DNA from: Pelagibacteraceae bacterium AG-464-P07
Lineage (GTDB): Bacteria > Pseudomonadota > Alphaproteobacteria > Pelagibacterales > Pelagibacteraceae
Length of the DNA stretch: 35,115 bases
Assembly: GCA_003211695.1 (NCBI GenBank)
Contig: QCSA01000001.1
Span: 1 to 35,115, forward strand
Reading direction: 5' to 3'
Made by a program: the position numbers and the translations under genes. The notes beneath the pieces are model-generated. The model worked only from the letters and a program-made list of their open reading frames with translations. It was not told the origin of the DNA and made no database searches. This document shows positions 27,560 to 34,873 of the stretch, one piece after another (position 1 is the first letter of the stretch; every line of letters starts with the position of its first letter).

Positions 27560-28555
27560 TTAATGACTACGACCTACAGCAACCATACGTTCAACAGCTT
27601 TTCGTGCTTTTCTTGATATTATTTCGGGTATAAGAATTTCATTAGTTTCTTTTTCAAGGCAATCTAAAATTTTAGGTAACGTAATTGTTTTCATGTGTGG
27701 ACATAAATTACATGGTTTAATGAACTGAACATTTGGATTTTCAACTTGAACATTATCACTCATAGAGCATTCAGTAACTAACATAACTTTGCTTGGTTGG
27801 TTTTTTTTAACATATTGACTCATACCTGAAGTAGAGCCAGTAAAATCTGATGACGCAATAACTTCCGGCGGGCATTCTGGGTGGGTGAGTACTACAATTT
27901 CGGGATTTTGTTTTTTGATATCTTTAATTTCGTGTGCGCTAAATCTTTCATGCACTATACAAGTTCCAATCCACGATATAATTTGAACCTTTGTTTTTGT
28001 TTGCACGTATTTTGCCATGTATTGATCCGGTAAAAATATAACTTTGTCTACTCCTAATGACTCAACCACTTTAACAGCATTAGCAGATGTGCAGCAAATA
28101 TCCGATTCAGCTTTAACTTCAGCAGACGTATTTATATAAGTTACTACTGGTACACTTGGATACTTTTCCTTAAGCATTCTTACATCTTTCCCCGTGATTG
28201 ATTCAGCTAAGGAACATCCAGCACCCATATCCGGTAATAAAATTTTTTTACTTGGATTCATCAATTTTGCAGTTTCAGCCATAAAATGAACTCCGCATAA
28301 CACTATAATGTCAGCATCTGTTTTTTTTGCTTCTACAGCTAGCGCCAGTGAATCAGCGGCAATATCTGCAATACCGTGGAAAATTTCAGGTGTTTGGTAA
28401 TTGTGTGCTAACACAACTGCATTTTTTTCCTTTTTTAGCATATTAATTTTATGAATTAGTGGAGCATGAAATGCCCACTCAATTTCAGGAATAACATTAG
28501 AAACTTTTTGATAAATTGGATCCGTTGCTTTTTTTATCTCAGTATTTAATTCCAT
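27560..28555 (-). CDS. nadA: Quinolinate synthase NadA (4Fe-4S enzyme)
   Basis: NadA condenses iminoaspartate with dihydroxyacetone phosphate to quinolinate. The 331 residues carry the three expected cluster ligands: Cys87 in [12 protein letters not shown], Cys228 in THPECPP, and Cys285 in CNLCPHMK. Further motifs are [23 protein letters not shown] and [11 protein letters not shown]. nadC follows after 3 bases. NadB (aspartate oxidase), often encoded between or beside these genes, is absent from the window, so the iminoaspartate source must be elsewhere. The ATG at 28555 lies 56 bases from the divergent tRNA-Leu. Confidence 0.96.
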   Translation of the reverse strand: MELNTEIKKATDPIYQKVSNVIPEIEWAFHAPLIHKINMLKKEKNAVVLAHNYQTPEIFHGIADIAADSLALAVEAKKTDADIIVLCGVHFMAETAKLMNPSKKILLPDMGAGCSLAESITGKDVRMLKEKYPSVPVVTYINTSAEVKAESDICCTSANAVKVVESLGVDKVIFLPDQYMAKYVQTKTKVQIISWIGTCIVHERFSAHEIKDIKKQNPEIVVLTHPECPPEVIASSDFTGSTSGMSQYVKKNQPSKVMLVTECSMSDNVQVENPNVQFIKPCNLCPHMKTITLPKILDCLEKETNEILIPEIISRKARKAVERMVAVGRSH

Positions 28556-28611
28556 AACTAAAATCTATCAACTTGCAGGTAAATTGTCATTCCTTTATTC
28601 TGACGCATAAT

Positions 28612-28697
28612 GCGGCCATGCTGAAACTGGTAGACAGGCTTGGTTGAGGGCCAAGTGGGATTTTCCTATGAGAGTTCGAGTCTCTCTGGCCGCACCA
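28612..28697 (+). tRNA. tRNA-Leu (anticodon GAG)
   Basis: The gene is a type II tRNA with acceptor GCGGCCA/TGGCCGC, anticodon stem CTTGG/CCAAG around loop TTGAGGG (anticodon GAG), a long variable arm (TGGGATTTTCCTA region), T-arm GAGAG-TTCGAGT-CTCTC, discriminator A and encoded CCA. GAG reads CUC and CUU. It is followed by the accessory-looking segment from 28.7 to 32.5 kb. A longer frame of the next gene runs back through the tRNA, which is one reason to reject that longer start. Confidence 0.97.
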
Positions 28698-28732
28698 AAA
28701 TACTTAGTTATCGTTCCATAAATAAAGTAAAA

Positions 28733-29488
28733 ATGAAAATTAAAATAAATAATATTTCCCAAGTATTTGCCATTGGAGACATTCATGGCTGTGATAGTTT
28801 ATTAAAGAAAATCCACAAAAAAATCCTTAATAAATCCGAAAAAGTCAATGGTAAGAAAATATTAATTTATCTCGGCGACTATATTGATAGAGGTTCAGAA
28901 GTTAAAGAGACCATTGATACCATCATCAACTTCAGGCCTAAGGATTTTAAATGTGTTTTTCTCAGGGGTAACCACGATCAAATGCTTATGGATTTTGTCA
29001 ATAACAAGCGGGATAGTTTGGAGATATGGCTTTACAATAGTGGTGGCGAAACTTTAAAAAGTTATTGTGGAAGTGCGTTTACTGAGAAATTAAACAATAG
29101 CTCAACTCAGGAACAATTAATAAGAAAAACACTAGTAAAAAAACTACCCCCTAAGCATTTAAAATTTTTTTATGATCTTCAATTTTGCTATATTTGGAAG
29201 AACTATTTTTTCGTCCATGCGGGCATTGATCCAAACCGACCCTTAAATAATCAAAGAGAAAACGACATGATCTGGACTCGTGCCCCAAAATTTCTTGCAA
29301 GCGAGCAACCTTTTGAAAAAATCGTAGTTCATGGACATACTCCAAACAAAACCGTTGAAGAAAAATCAAATCGTATCAATCTAGATACAGGAGCGATTTA
29401 TCCTGAACTTGGAAAATTATCTTGTATGTGTATAGATGTAAAAGAAAATAGAAGGAAATTCTTTAGTGCAAAGAGAAGGTTTTTATAG
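28733..29488 (+). CDS. PPP-family serine/threonine protein phosphatase / metallophosphoesterase
   Basis: Enzymes of this superfamily hydrolyse phosphoesters with two metal ions. The 251 residues from the ATG at 28733 carry the full motif set: GDIHGC near the N-terminus, GDYIDRG, RGNHDQM, FVHAGIDP and VVHGHTP. This matches bacterial PPP phosphatases, with lambda phosphatase and ApaH as relatives; protein phosphatase or dinucleotide hydrolase activity cannot be decided. Longer frames upstream cross tRNA-Leu and are rejected. Codon choice looks a little richer in G and C than neighbours. The stop TAG is followed in the same frame by a further long open stretch (next entry). Confidence 0.85.
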   Translation: MKIKINNISQVFAIGDIHGCDSLLKKIHKKILNKSEKVNGKKILIYLGDYIDRGSEVKETIDTIINFRPKDFKCVFLRGNHDQMLMDFVNNKRDSLEIWLYNSGGETLKSYCGSAFTEKLNNSSTQEQLIRKTLVKKLPPKHLKFFYDLQFCYIWKNYFFVHAGIDPNRPLNNQRENDMIWTRAPKFLASEQPFEKIVVHGHTPNKTVEEKSNRINLDTGAIYPELGKLSCMCIDVKENRRKFFSAKRRFL

Positions 29489-29503
29489 GAGGTAAGCAAA
29501 CCA

Positions 29504-30004
29504 CTGGCCAAACACGATATAGAAATAAGACGTTATCTGGCATGGAGAAAGAAAGTCAGAGGAAAGCCAATTCCCATTAGACTCTATGAATTAATATATG
29601 TGGGACTTACAATGCTTTGGTCTAAAATGGGGAAACCTTCCTTAAAAACTGTAATTTATAAATTTATTGAGCGCAGAGAATATGAGGAAGAACTTATGAG
29701 CGGTCAGCTGTTTCGAAAATTAATTAAAGAAATCAAGGAAAATCCCAGTGAAGATAAAACTGGGTATTATCTTTCAGATTCTAGAGAACAAATAACTCAT
29801 AAAGATATTAAACAAATCGAAAAGGAAAAGGACTCAATCATAAAAGAATTGTCCACAAACACTTTAGTCGAACGATATAAAACAATTTCTAGATTCTGTA
29901 AACTTTACCAAACTTGGGCGTTAGAAAAAAAATCACAACAGGCTGAGGATATTACCAGACAAGAATCCTTTGAAATTTATCCCTATTTACCACTAAAATT
30001 ATAA
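29504..30004 (+). CDS. Hypothetical protein with unclear start
   Basis: I do not recognise this gene. The frame is open from the phosphatase TAG to the TAA at 30002-30004. A GTG at 29600 gives 134 residues, but the 37 codons before it also read like protein (RRYLAWRKKVRGKPIPIRLY). A strong AGGAGG at 29487-29492 points to initiation near 29504, where a CTG is the only start-like codon; that gives 166 residues. The protein is charged and helical, with no membrane segment, and ends IYPYLPLKL. It is squeezed between a phosphatase and a small membrane protein whose ATG overlaps its stop. The frame is likely real; the start is unsure. Confidence 0.6.
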   Translation: MAKHDIEIRRYLAWRKKVRGKPIPIRLYELIYVGLTMLWSKMGKPSLKTVIYKFIERREYEEELMSGQLFRKLIKEIKENPSEDKTGYYLSDSREQITHKDIKQIEKEKDSIIKELSTNTLVERYKTISRFCKLYQTWALEKKSQQAEDITRQESFEIYPYLPLKL

Positions 30005-30210
30005 TGATGTCTAAAGTTCCTTATATTATTTACTTAATTGGCGTATTAATTTTGGTAACGCCAGCTTTTCTGTCACGCAATACAAACTTGAAAATATTAT
30101 TTAAAAATATTGCACTTTGGGGAATTATTGTATTAATTATTATATTTATTTATCAAATATTTTTTTCTAGATTCTTCATCGTCCATTTCAGTACCAGGCA
30201 AAAGGAATAA
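30004..30210 (+). CDS. Small membrane protein, function unknown
   Basis: The 68-residue protein has two hydrophobic segments (about residues 6-23 and 36-54) and a basic tail RQKE. Its first ATG shares one base with the stop of the preceding gene, and a second ATG follows directly. The pattern FKNIALWGIIVLIIIFIYQ resembles the N-terminal anchor of some alphaproteobacterial membrane proteases, but no catalytic part follows, so I do not assign a function. The gene is convergent with the carbamoyltransferase, 32 bases away. Confidence 0.6.
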   Translation: MMSKVPYIIYLIGVLILVTPAFLSRNTNLKILFKNIALWGIIVLIIIFIYQIFFSRFFIVHFSTRQKE

Positions 30211-30242
30211 GTTATAATTCCAAACTTCAAAATCTAAATCAA

Positions 30243-32099
30243 TTAATTTTCTATTTGCTTCAAGTCGAGTTTGTATTTAATTTTATGATCTTTCTTTAAA
30301 GATTTATCTAGGCTTTCCTTATTTAGATAGCAATTTCCAATCACAAGAATATCAATTTCAGTTGCCAAAAAACATCCAAACGCTTCCTCTGGTGTATTAA
30401 CAATAGGCTCACCTCTTACATTAAACGAAGTATTTACAATAACCGGGCATCCTGTTCTCTTTTTAAATTCAGAAATTAATTTATAATATTTAGGATTAGT
30501 TTCTCTATGAACTGTTTGTACTCTGGCAGAATAATCGACATGAGTAACTGCAGGTATGTCAGATCTTTTAATATTTAATTTATCTATGCCAAAAAGTGCT
30601 TTTTCCTTTTCACTCATCATTCGACGTTTTTCTTTTACCACGTCTGAAACAAGAAGCATATATGGACTATCACAATTAAGATTAAACCATGTTGGCAGGT
30701 CCTCGCGAATTATAGATGGGGCAAAAGGCCTAAAACTTTCCCTAAATTTAACTTTTAGGTTCAAAGTCTTTTGCATCGTTTCTGATCTTGCGTCACCCAA
30801 AATTGATCTATTACCTAATGCGCGGGGTCCAAATTCCATCCTTCCCTGAAACCAACCTACTGTTTTACCATTACTTAATTCTAAAGCAGTTTTTTCAAAC
30901 AGTTGTTCATCATCCAATATTTCGAAATTTGTGCCTAGTTCTTTTAATTTTTTTTCAACTTCATCCTGAGAGTATTCTGGTCCTAAATATGAACTATTCA
31001 TACCGTCTTTAGCACTAATAGCTCTATTCTGTTTAAGTTCAATATGCCAAAGCCCCAGTGCAGCTCCAAGAGAACCTCCAGAATCCCCTGCCGCTGGTTG
31101 TATCCAAATATTTTTAAATTTACCATTTCGCAAAATCTTTCCATTAGCAACACAATTTAATGCTACACCTCCGGCTAGACACAAATTTTCTATATTATAT
31201 TCGCTTGCCAGCGAATTTGTTATTTTTAACATAACATCTTCAGTTACTTCTTGAATAGAAGCCGCAATATCCATGTGAAATTGAGTTAATTTTTCCTTTT
31301 CAGGGTTTCTTGGTTTATTTCCAAAAAGTTTTGAAAATCTTTTACTGGTCATTTTCAAACCAGTCGAATATTCAAAATATGATTGATCCAGTTTAAATGA
31401 TCCATCGTCTTTAATATCAATTAAATTATCTGTAATTAATTTCTTATATTTTGGTTCACCATATGGCGCTAATCCCATTAGTTTGTATTCTCCAGAATTT
31501 ACTTTAAAACCTGCATAATAAGTAAAAGCTGAATACAAAAGTCCTAACGAATGAGGAAAATGAATTTCCTTAACAATTTCTATTTCATTTTCTTTTCCAA
31601 TTGCAACGGTAGTTGTTCCCCATTCACCAACCCCATCGGCAGTTAGTATTATGGCTTCTCTAAAGGGAGAAGGATAAAATGCACTTGCAGCATGACTCAA
31701 ATGATGTTCAGAAAAATATATTTTGTTTATATCATTAAAATTTTCATCATGTCTTTTTAATTTATTGAAAATTAGTTTTTTTTGAAATAATTTTTCTTTA
31801 AGCCATATAGGTATGAACATACAAAAAGATTTAAATCCTTTAGGAGCAAAAGCCACATAGGTTTCAAGCAATCTTTCAAACTTTAGAAATGGTTTTTCAT
31901 AAAAAACAATATAATCAATCTGATGTAACTTTAATTTAGAAAAACTCAAAACAAATTCTATTGCATTAAAAGGATAACTCGGATCATGTTTTTTTCTTGT
32001 GAACCTCTCCTCTTGAGCGGCTGCAATTATTTTACCATCAATAACAAGCGCTGCAGCACTATCGTGATAAAAAGCAGAAATTCCAAGAATTGAGGTCAC
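30243..32099 (-). CDS. Carbamoyltransferase, NodU/CmcH family
   Basis: Members of this family carbamoylate hydroxyl groups of sugars, antibiotics or toxins from carbamoyl phosphate. The 618 residues show the N-terminal actin-like half with LGISAFYHDSAAALV, AAQEERFTRKKHDPSYP and EHHLSHAASAFYPSPF followed by TADGVGEWGTT, and the C-terminal YrdC-like half with FQGRMEFGPRALGNRSILGD and FRPFAPSI. The start is GTG at 32099, one base after the DUF5989 gene stop. The substrate is unknown. The adjacent DUF5989 protein is a common companion; in other bacteria a SxtJ-like protein often completes the group, but none is seen here. Confidence 0.93.
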   Translation of the reverse strand: MTSILGISAFYHDSAAALVIDGKIIAAAQEERFTRKKHDPSYPFNAIEFVLSFSKLKLHQIDYIVFYEKPFLKFERLLETYVAFAPKGFKSFCMFIPIWLKEKLFQKKLIFNKLKRHDENFNDINKIYFSEHHLSHAASAFYPSPFREAIILTADGVGEWGTTTVAIGKENEIEIVKEIHFPHSLGLLYSAFTYYAGFKVNSGEYKLMGLAPYGEPKYKKLITDNLIDIKDDGSFKLDQSYFEYSTGLKMTSKRFSKLFGNKPRNPEKEKLTQFHMDIAASIQEVTEDVMLKITNSLASEYNIENLCLAGGVALNCVANGKILRNGKFKNIWIQPAAGDSGGSLGAALGLWHIELKQNRAISAKDGMNSSYLGPEYSQDEVEKKLKELGTNFEILDDEQLFEKTALELSNGKTVGWFQGRMEFGPRALGNRSILGDARSETMQKTLNLKVKFRESFRPFAPSIIREDLPTWFNLNCDSPYMLLVSDVVKEKRRMMSEKEKALFGIDKLNIKRSDIPAVTHVDYSARVQTVHRETNPKYYKLISEFKKRTGCPVIVNTSFNVRGEPIVNTPEEAFGCFLATEIDILVIGNCYLNKESLDKSLKKDHKIKYKLDLKQIEN

Positions 32100-32100
32100 T

Positions 32101-32250
32101 TTAAAGTATTGTATAGATAAATGGAGCTACAACAGTTCCTTGGCTAAGAATCATTAATCCTCCAAACAATACCAAAACTATTATAATTGGAAGAAGCCAA
32201 TATTTTTTTCTAACTTTTAAAAATTCCCAAAATTCTTTTAAAAATTCCAT
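32101..32250 (-). CDS. DUF5989 small membrane protein next to carbamoyltransferase
   Basis: From the ATG at 32250 this is a 49-residue protein, MEFLKEFWEFLKVRKKYWLL, then a single membrane helix and the family ending ILSQGTVVAPFIYTIL. The QG-xx-VAPFIYT ending and the position directly before a NodU-type carbamoyltransferase match DUF5989. A TTG at 32304 would add 18 residues with no family match, so I prefer the shorter form. The stop is one base from the carbamoyltransferase GTG, so both are probably translated together. Function is unknown; a membrane anchor or partner is an inference. Confidence 0.8.
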   Translation of the reverse strand: MEFLKEFWEFLKVRKKYWLLPIIIVLVLFGGLMILSQGTVVAPFIYTIL

Positions 32251-32345
32251 ACTTAAAACTGTTTTTTCATCTAAATTATAAATGTTAATATCAATGCTTT
32301 CCAATTAATAATTACCTCTATTGAACATTGGACTTGGAGTTAATC

Positions 32346-32498
32346 CTAATATTCAAAACTGCTACTTAAAATACCTATGCTAGGAGATATATCAAGATCA
32401 GAACCATAGCTACCTTCTAGCGCAATCAAAAATACATTAAATTCCTTTGAATATGCAATATCTCTCACCCTTTTTCCTATGAAAATTTTTTCATAATT
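32346..32498 (-). pseudogene. C-terminal remnant of a PQQ-dependent sugar dehydrogenase (GSDH family)
   Basis: On the minus strand a stretch between stops at 32501-32499 and 32348-32346 reads about 50 residues, with EKIFIGKRVRDIAYS near its start and ALEGSYGSDLDISPSIGILS toward its end. The RIRD-like motif and SIGIL end match the tail of soluble aldose sugar dehydrogenases. No start codon, catalytic domain or ribosome site is present. It fills most of the gap between ygfZ and DUF5989. I read it as the decayed end of a lost gene. The alternative is a chance match in an open frame. Confidence 0.45.
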
Positions 32499-32524
32499 TT
32501 ATCTACAGTCTATTTCTACACCAT

Positions 32525-33421
32525 TTATAATTTTAACCATTTAGGTGCAAATATTTTTACAATTCCTGATCCACATTGTATATTTTTATTTAAAAACTCA
32601 TCTATGTTTGGATCTGCTAGTTTTACAATTGCAAAAGAGTAAGGTTGATCAATTAGAATTCTACCTACTTCGAAATTTTTAAATTTAATTACTTCATTTT
32701 CATTGACCTTACCCTTGATCAATTTTATTGGTAGCAGTCTTCTTCTTAACTTGCTTCTTAACTTAATTCGAGAAGTATTCTCTTGGCCAACGTAACAACC
32801 TTTTATAAAATCTAAGGCATTTAATTCTTCGAGATTATTTTCAATGCCAAAAATTTTTCCTTTTAACTTATTTAAATTTTTTTCAGGTATACCAAGCTCA
32901 TAACATTTATTGTAGTAACTGTCATTATTTGAAATTCTTAGATTCAAATTTTTAATTGATAGATTTAATTTTTCCAATGAAGAAATGAATCTAGCACCTA
33001 TAAGTTCATTTCTTGGATCAATAAAAATTGGATCTCCTCTATATTGTATTGTAAAACCCAAAGAATTTTTGCCATTATCTAAAGAAACAAACTTGTCTTT
33101 TGCAATTATAGCTACAACATAATTATTGCTTTCATTATTAAAATTTACTTTTGATCTCAATTTATAATTGGAAAATATTTTAGTTAATTGTTCAACATTT
33201 GATTTTTCACAATCAAGTAGATAACCATTGTTGTGTTTAATAATAAAAAATTCTACGAGATATTTACCTTGCGGTGTCAAAATTGAAGCAAAAGAGGAAT
33301 TATTATCTGTAACGGCATTGATATCTTTAGTAATAATATTTTGCAAAAAATTTTTAGCATCTTCGCCATTTATGAAAATAAATCCCCTATCTTCTAAAAT
33401 ATATATTTCATCTATGTTCAT
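32525..33421 (-). CDS. ygfZ: YgfZ/GcvT-domain folate-binding protein (Fe-S cluster maintenance)
   Basis: YgfZ proteins use tetrahydrofolate and support synthesis or repair of certain Fe-S enzymes. The 298 residues carry the diagnostic motif KGCYVGQE (207-214) with Cys209, and an N-terminal GcvT-like region with FINGEDAKNFLQNIITKDI and SSFASILTPQGKYLVEFFI. The glycine-cleavage T protein is excluded by the KGCYxGQE motif and shorter length. Its ATG lies 42 bases from the divergent dihydroorotase-type gene, so the region between is probably a shared promoter space. NadA in the same window is a possible Fe-S client, which is speculation. Confidence 0.9.
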   Translation of the reverse strand: MNIDEIYILEDRGFIFINGEDAKNFLQNIITKDINAVTDNNSSFASILTPQGKYLVEFFIIKHNNGYLLDCEKSNVEQLTKIFSNYKLRSKVNFNNESNNYVVAIIAKDKFVSLDNGKNSLGFTIQYRGDPIFIDPRNELIGARFISSLEKLNLSIKNLNLRISNNDSYYNKCYELGIPEKNLNKLKGKIFGIENNLEELNALDFIKGCYVGQENTSRIKLRSKLRRRLLPIKLIKGKVNENEVIKFKNFEVGRILIDQPYSFAIVKLADPNIDEFLNKNIQCGSGIVKIFAPKWLKL

Positions 33422-33439
33422 ATTTGAAAGTTATTACCT

Positions 33440-33445
33440 TATAAT
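33440..33445. promoter_or_regulatory. TATAAT in the 42-base ygfZ / pyrC-like divergent gap
   Basis: A perfect TATAAT lies at 33440-33445, 18 bases before the ATG at 33464, with a poor -35 region that would fall at the ygfZ start codon. The reverse strand also holds TATTAT-like hexamers here. Both divergent promoters must lie in or around these 42 bases. Confidence 0.3.
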
Positions 33446-33463
33446 ATAATTAATAATTCTAAA

Positions 33464-34780
33464 ATGTCAGAATCTTTTGATTTAATTATTAAAAATGGTT
33501 TATGCTTTATTGAAGGAAATTTAAAAAAAGTTGATATTGGAGTAAAAGGCTCATTAATTAAAGAAATTAAAGAGTTATCAATATTTAAGGCTAGTCAAAT
33601 TATTGATGCAAAAAATTTATTAGTATTACCTGGCGCTATAGATACTCAGGTTCATTTTAGAGAACCGGGTGCAACTGATTCGGAAGATTTATATTCTGGA
33701 AGTCGAGGCGCTATTATGGGTGGCATAACTTCTGTATTTGAGATGCCAAATACAAATCCGCCAACTTCTAGTAAAAAAGAATTTTTTAAAAAAATTAATT
33801 TGGCAAGTAATAGAATGTTTTGTAACTATGCTTTTTATTTTGGCGCAACATCAAACAATTCTAAGGAATTAAGAGAGTTAGATAGTTTAGAAGGCTGTTG
33901 TGGAGTCAAATTGTTTGTTGGTTCATCAACTGGAAATTTGTTAGTAAAAAATGAATCAGATATTGCAAAAGTTTTTTCTAGTAGTTCAAAAATAGTATCG
34001 GTTCATTCGGAAGATGAAGAGATATTAAATTTAAGAAAACGATTAATCGAAAAGGGAAAAGTATTATCCCATCTAATTTGGAGAAATGAAGAAAGTGCTA
34101 TTTCTTCTACAAGGAGAATTATAAGAATAGCAGAACGGCTAAATAAAAAAGCACATATATTGCACGTAACCACGAAAAAAGAAATTGATTTATTATCAAA
34201 ACATAAAGGAAACATTACATTCGAAATCACTCCGCAGCATTTAAGTTTAACTTCTCCAAGTTGTTATGAAAAATTAGGAACCTTAGCACAGATGAATCCT
34301 CCAATTCGAACAAAGGACCACCAAGATAAACTGTGGTATGCGATAAAACATAACATAGCTGATATTATTGGATCAGATCATGCTCCACACTTGAAAAAAA
34401 ATAAAGAAAAACTATATCCAGAGTCTCCATCAGGAATGCCAGGCGTACAAACCTTAGTTCCAATTATGTTAGATCATGTAAATAGAAAAAAATTAACAAT
34501 TGAACAATTTGTACGTTACTTAAGTGAAAATCCAGCTAAAATATTTAATATTAAAAGTAAAGGATTGATAAAAAAAGGTTATGAAGCAGATTTAACTATT
34601 ATTGATATGGATAAGGTTGTAAAAATTGATAACGCTAAAATGGAGAGCAAATGTAAATGGTCACCTTTTCATGGTGTTAAAGTTAAAGGATTTCCTGTAA
34701 TTACAATAGTTAATGGGGAAATTAAAATGAAAAATGGTAAGATAATAGGTAAACCAGGAGGAAAACCGCTAAAATTTTAA
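33464..34780 (+). CDS. pyrC: Dihydroorotase-family amidohydrolase (class I PyrC type)
   Basis: Dihydroorotase closes carbamoyl-aspartate to dihydroorotate in pyrimidine synthesis. The 438 residues keep most of the class I metal site: Lys149 of GVKLFVG (carboxylated Lys), His181 in VHSEDE, His234 in HILHVTT and Asp305 in IGSDHAPH. The first metal motif, usually DxHxH, reads DTQVHFREPG here, with Gln62 in place of His. GGITSVFEMPNTNPP and the C-terminal KGLIKKGYEADLTIID region are typical. The Gln form may be a lineage-specific active variant, or the gene may be another cyclic amidohydrolase or an inactive paralogue. Proteorhodopsin follows on the same strand after 93 bases. Confidence 0.85.
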   Translation: MSESFDLIIKNGLCFIEGNLKKVDIGVKGSLIKEIKELSIFKASQIIDAKNLLVLPGAIDTQVHFREPGATDSEDLYSGSRGAIMGGITSVFEMPNTNPPTSSKKEFFKKINLASNRMFCNYAFYFGATSNNSKELRELDSLEGCCGVKLFVGSSTGNLLVKNESDIAKVFSSSSKIVSVHSEDEEILNLRKRLIEKGKVLSHLIWRNEESAISSTRRIIRIAERLNKKAHILHVTTKKEIDLLSKHKGNITFEITPQHLSLTSPSCYEKLGTLAQMNPPIRTKDHQDKLWYAIKHNIADIIGSDHAPHLKKNKEKLYPESPSGMPGVQTLVPIMLDHVNRKKLTIEQFVRYLSENPAKIFNIKSKGLIKKGYEADLTIIDMDKVVKIDNAKMESKCKWSPFHGVKVKGFPVITIVNGEIKMKNGKIIGKPGGKPLKF

Positions 34781-34791
34781 ATTTATTGTTG

Positions 34792-34855
34792 AATTATCTT
34801 TAAGATTTACTTAATTAATTTGCTTTAAATTTAAACTTAATAACTTAAGATAATT
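34792..34855 (+). promoter_or_regulatory. Inverted repeat in the proteorhodopsin leader
   Basis: AATTATCTTTAAG at 34792-34804 and CTTAAGATAATT at 34844-34855 are reverse complements apart from one extra T, separated by 39 AT-rich bases. They lie between the dihydroorotase-type stop and the proteorhodopsin ATG, upstream of the strong GAGAGG ribosome site at 34863-34868. An operator, paired promoter or transcript hairpin are all possible. No -35/-10 pair stands out. Confidence 0.4.
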
Positions 34856-34873
34856 AACTAACGAGAGGCTTTG

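Noticed and set aside
28640-28732. Longer start for the phosphatase running back through tRNA-Leu
   Set aside because: The added residues are the tRNA sequence read as protein, and the ATG at 28733 precedes the first conserved motif at the expected distance.
28698-32524. Integrated element with attachment-site repeat of tRNA-Leu
   Set aside because: I found no integrase gene and no second copy of the tRNA 3' end in the region, so a mobile element is not supported.
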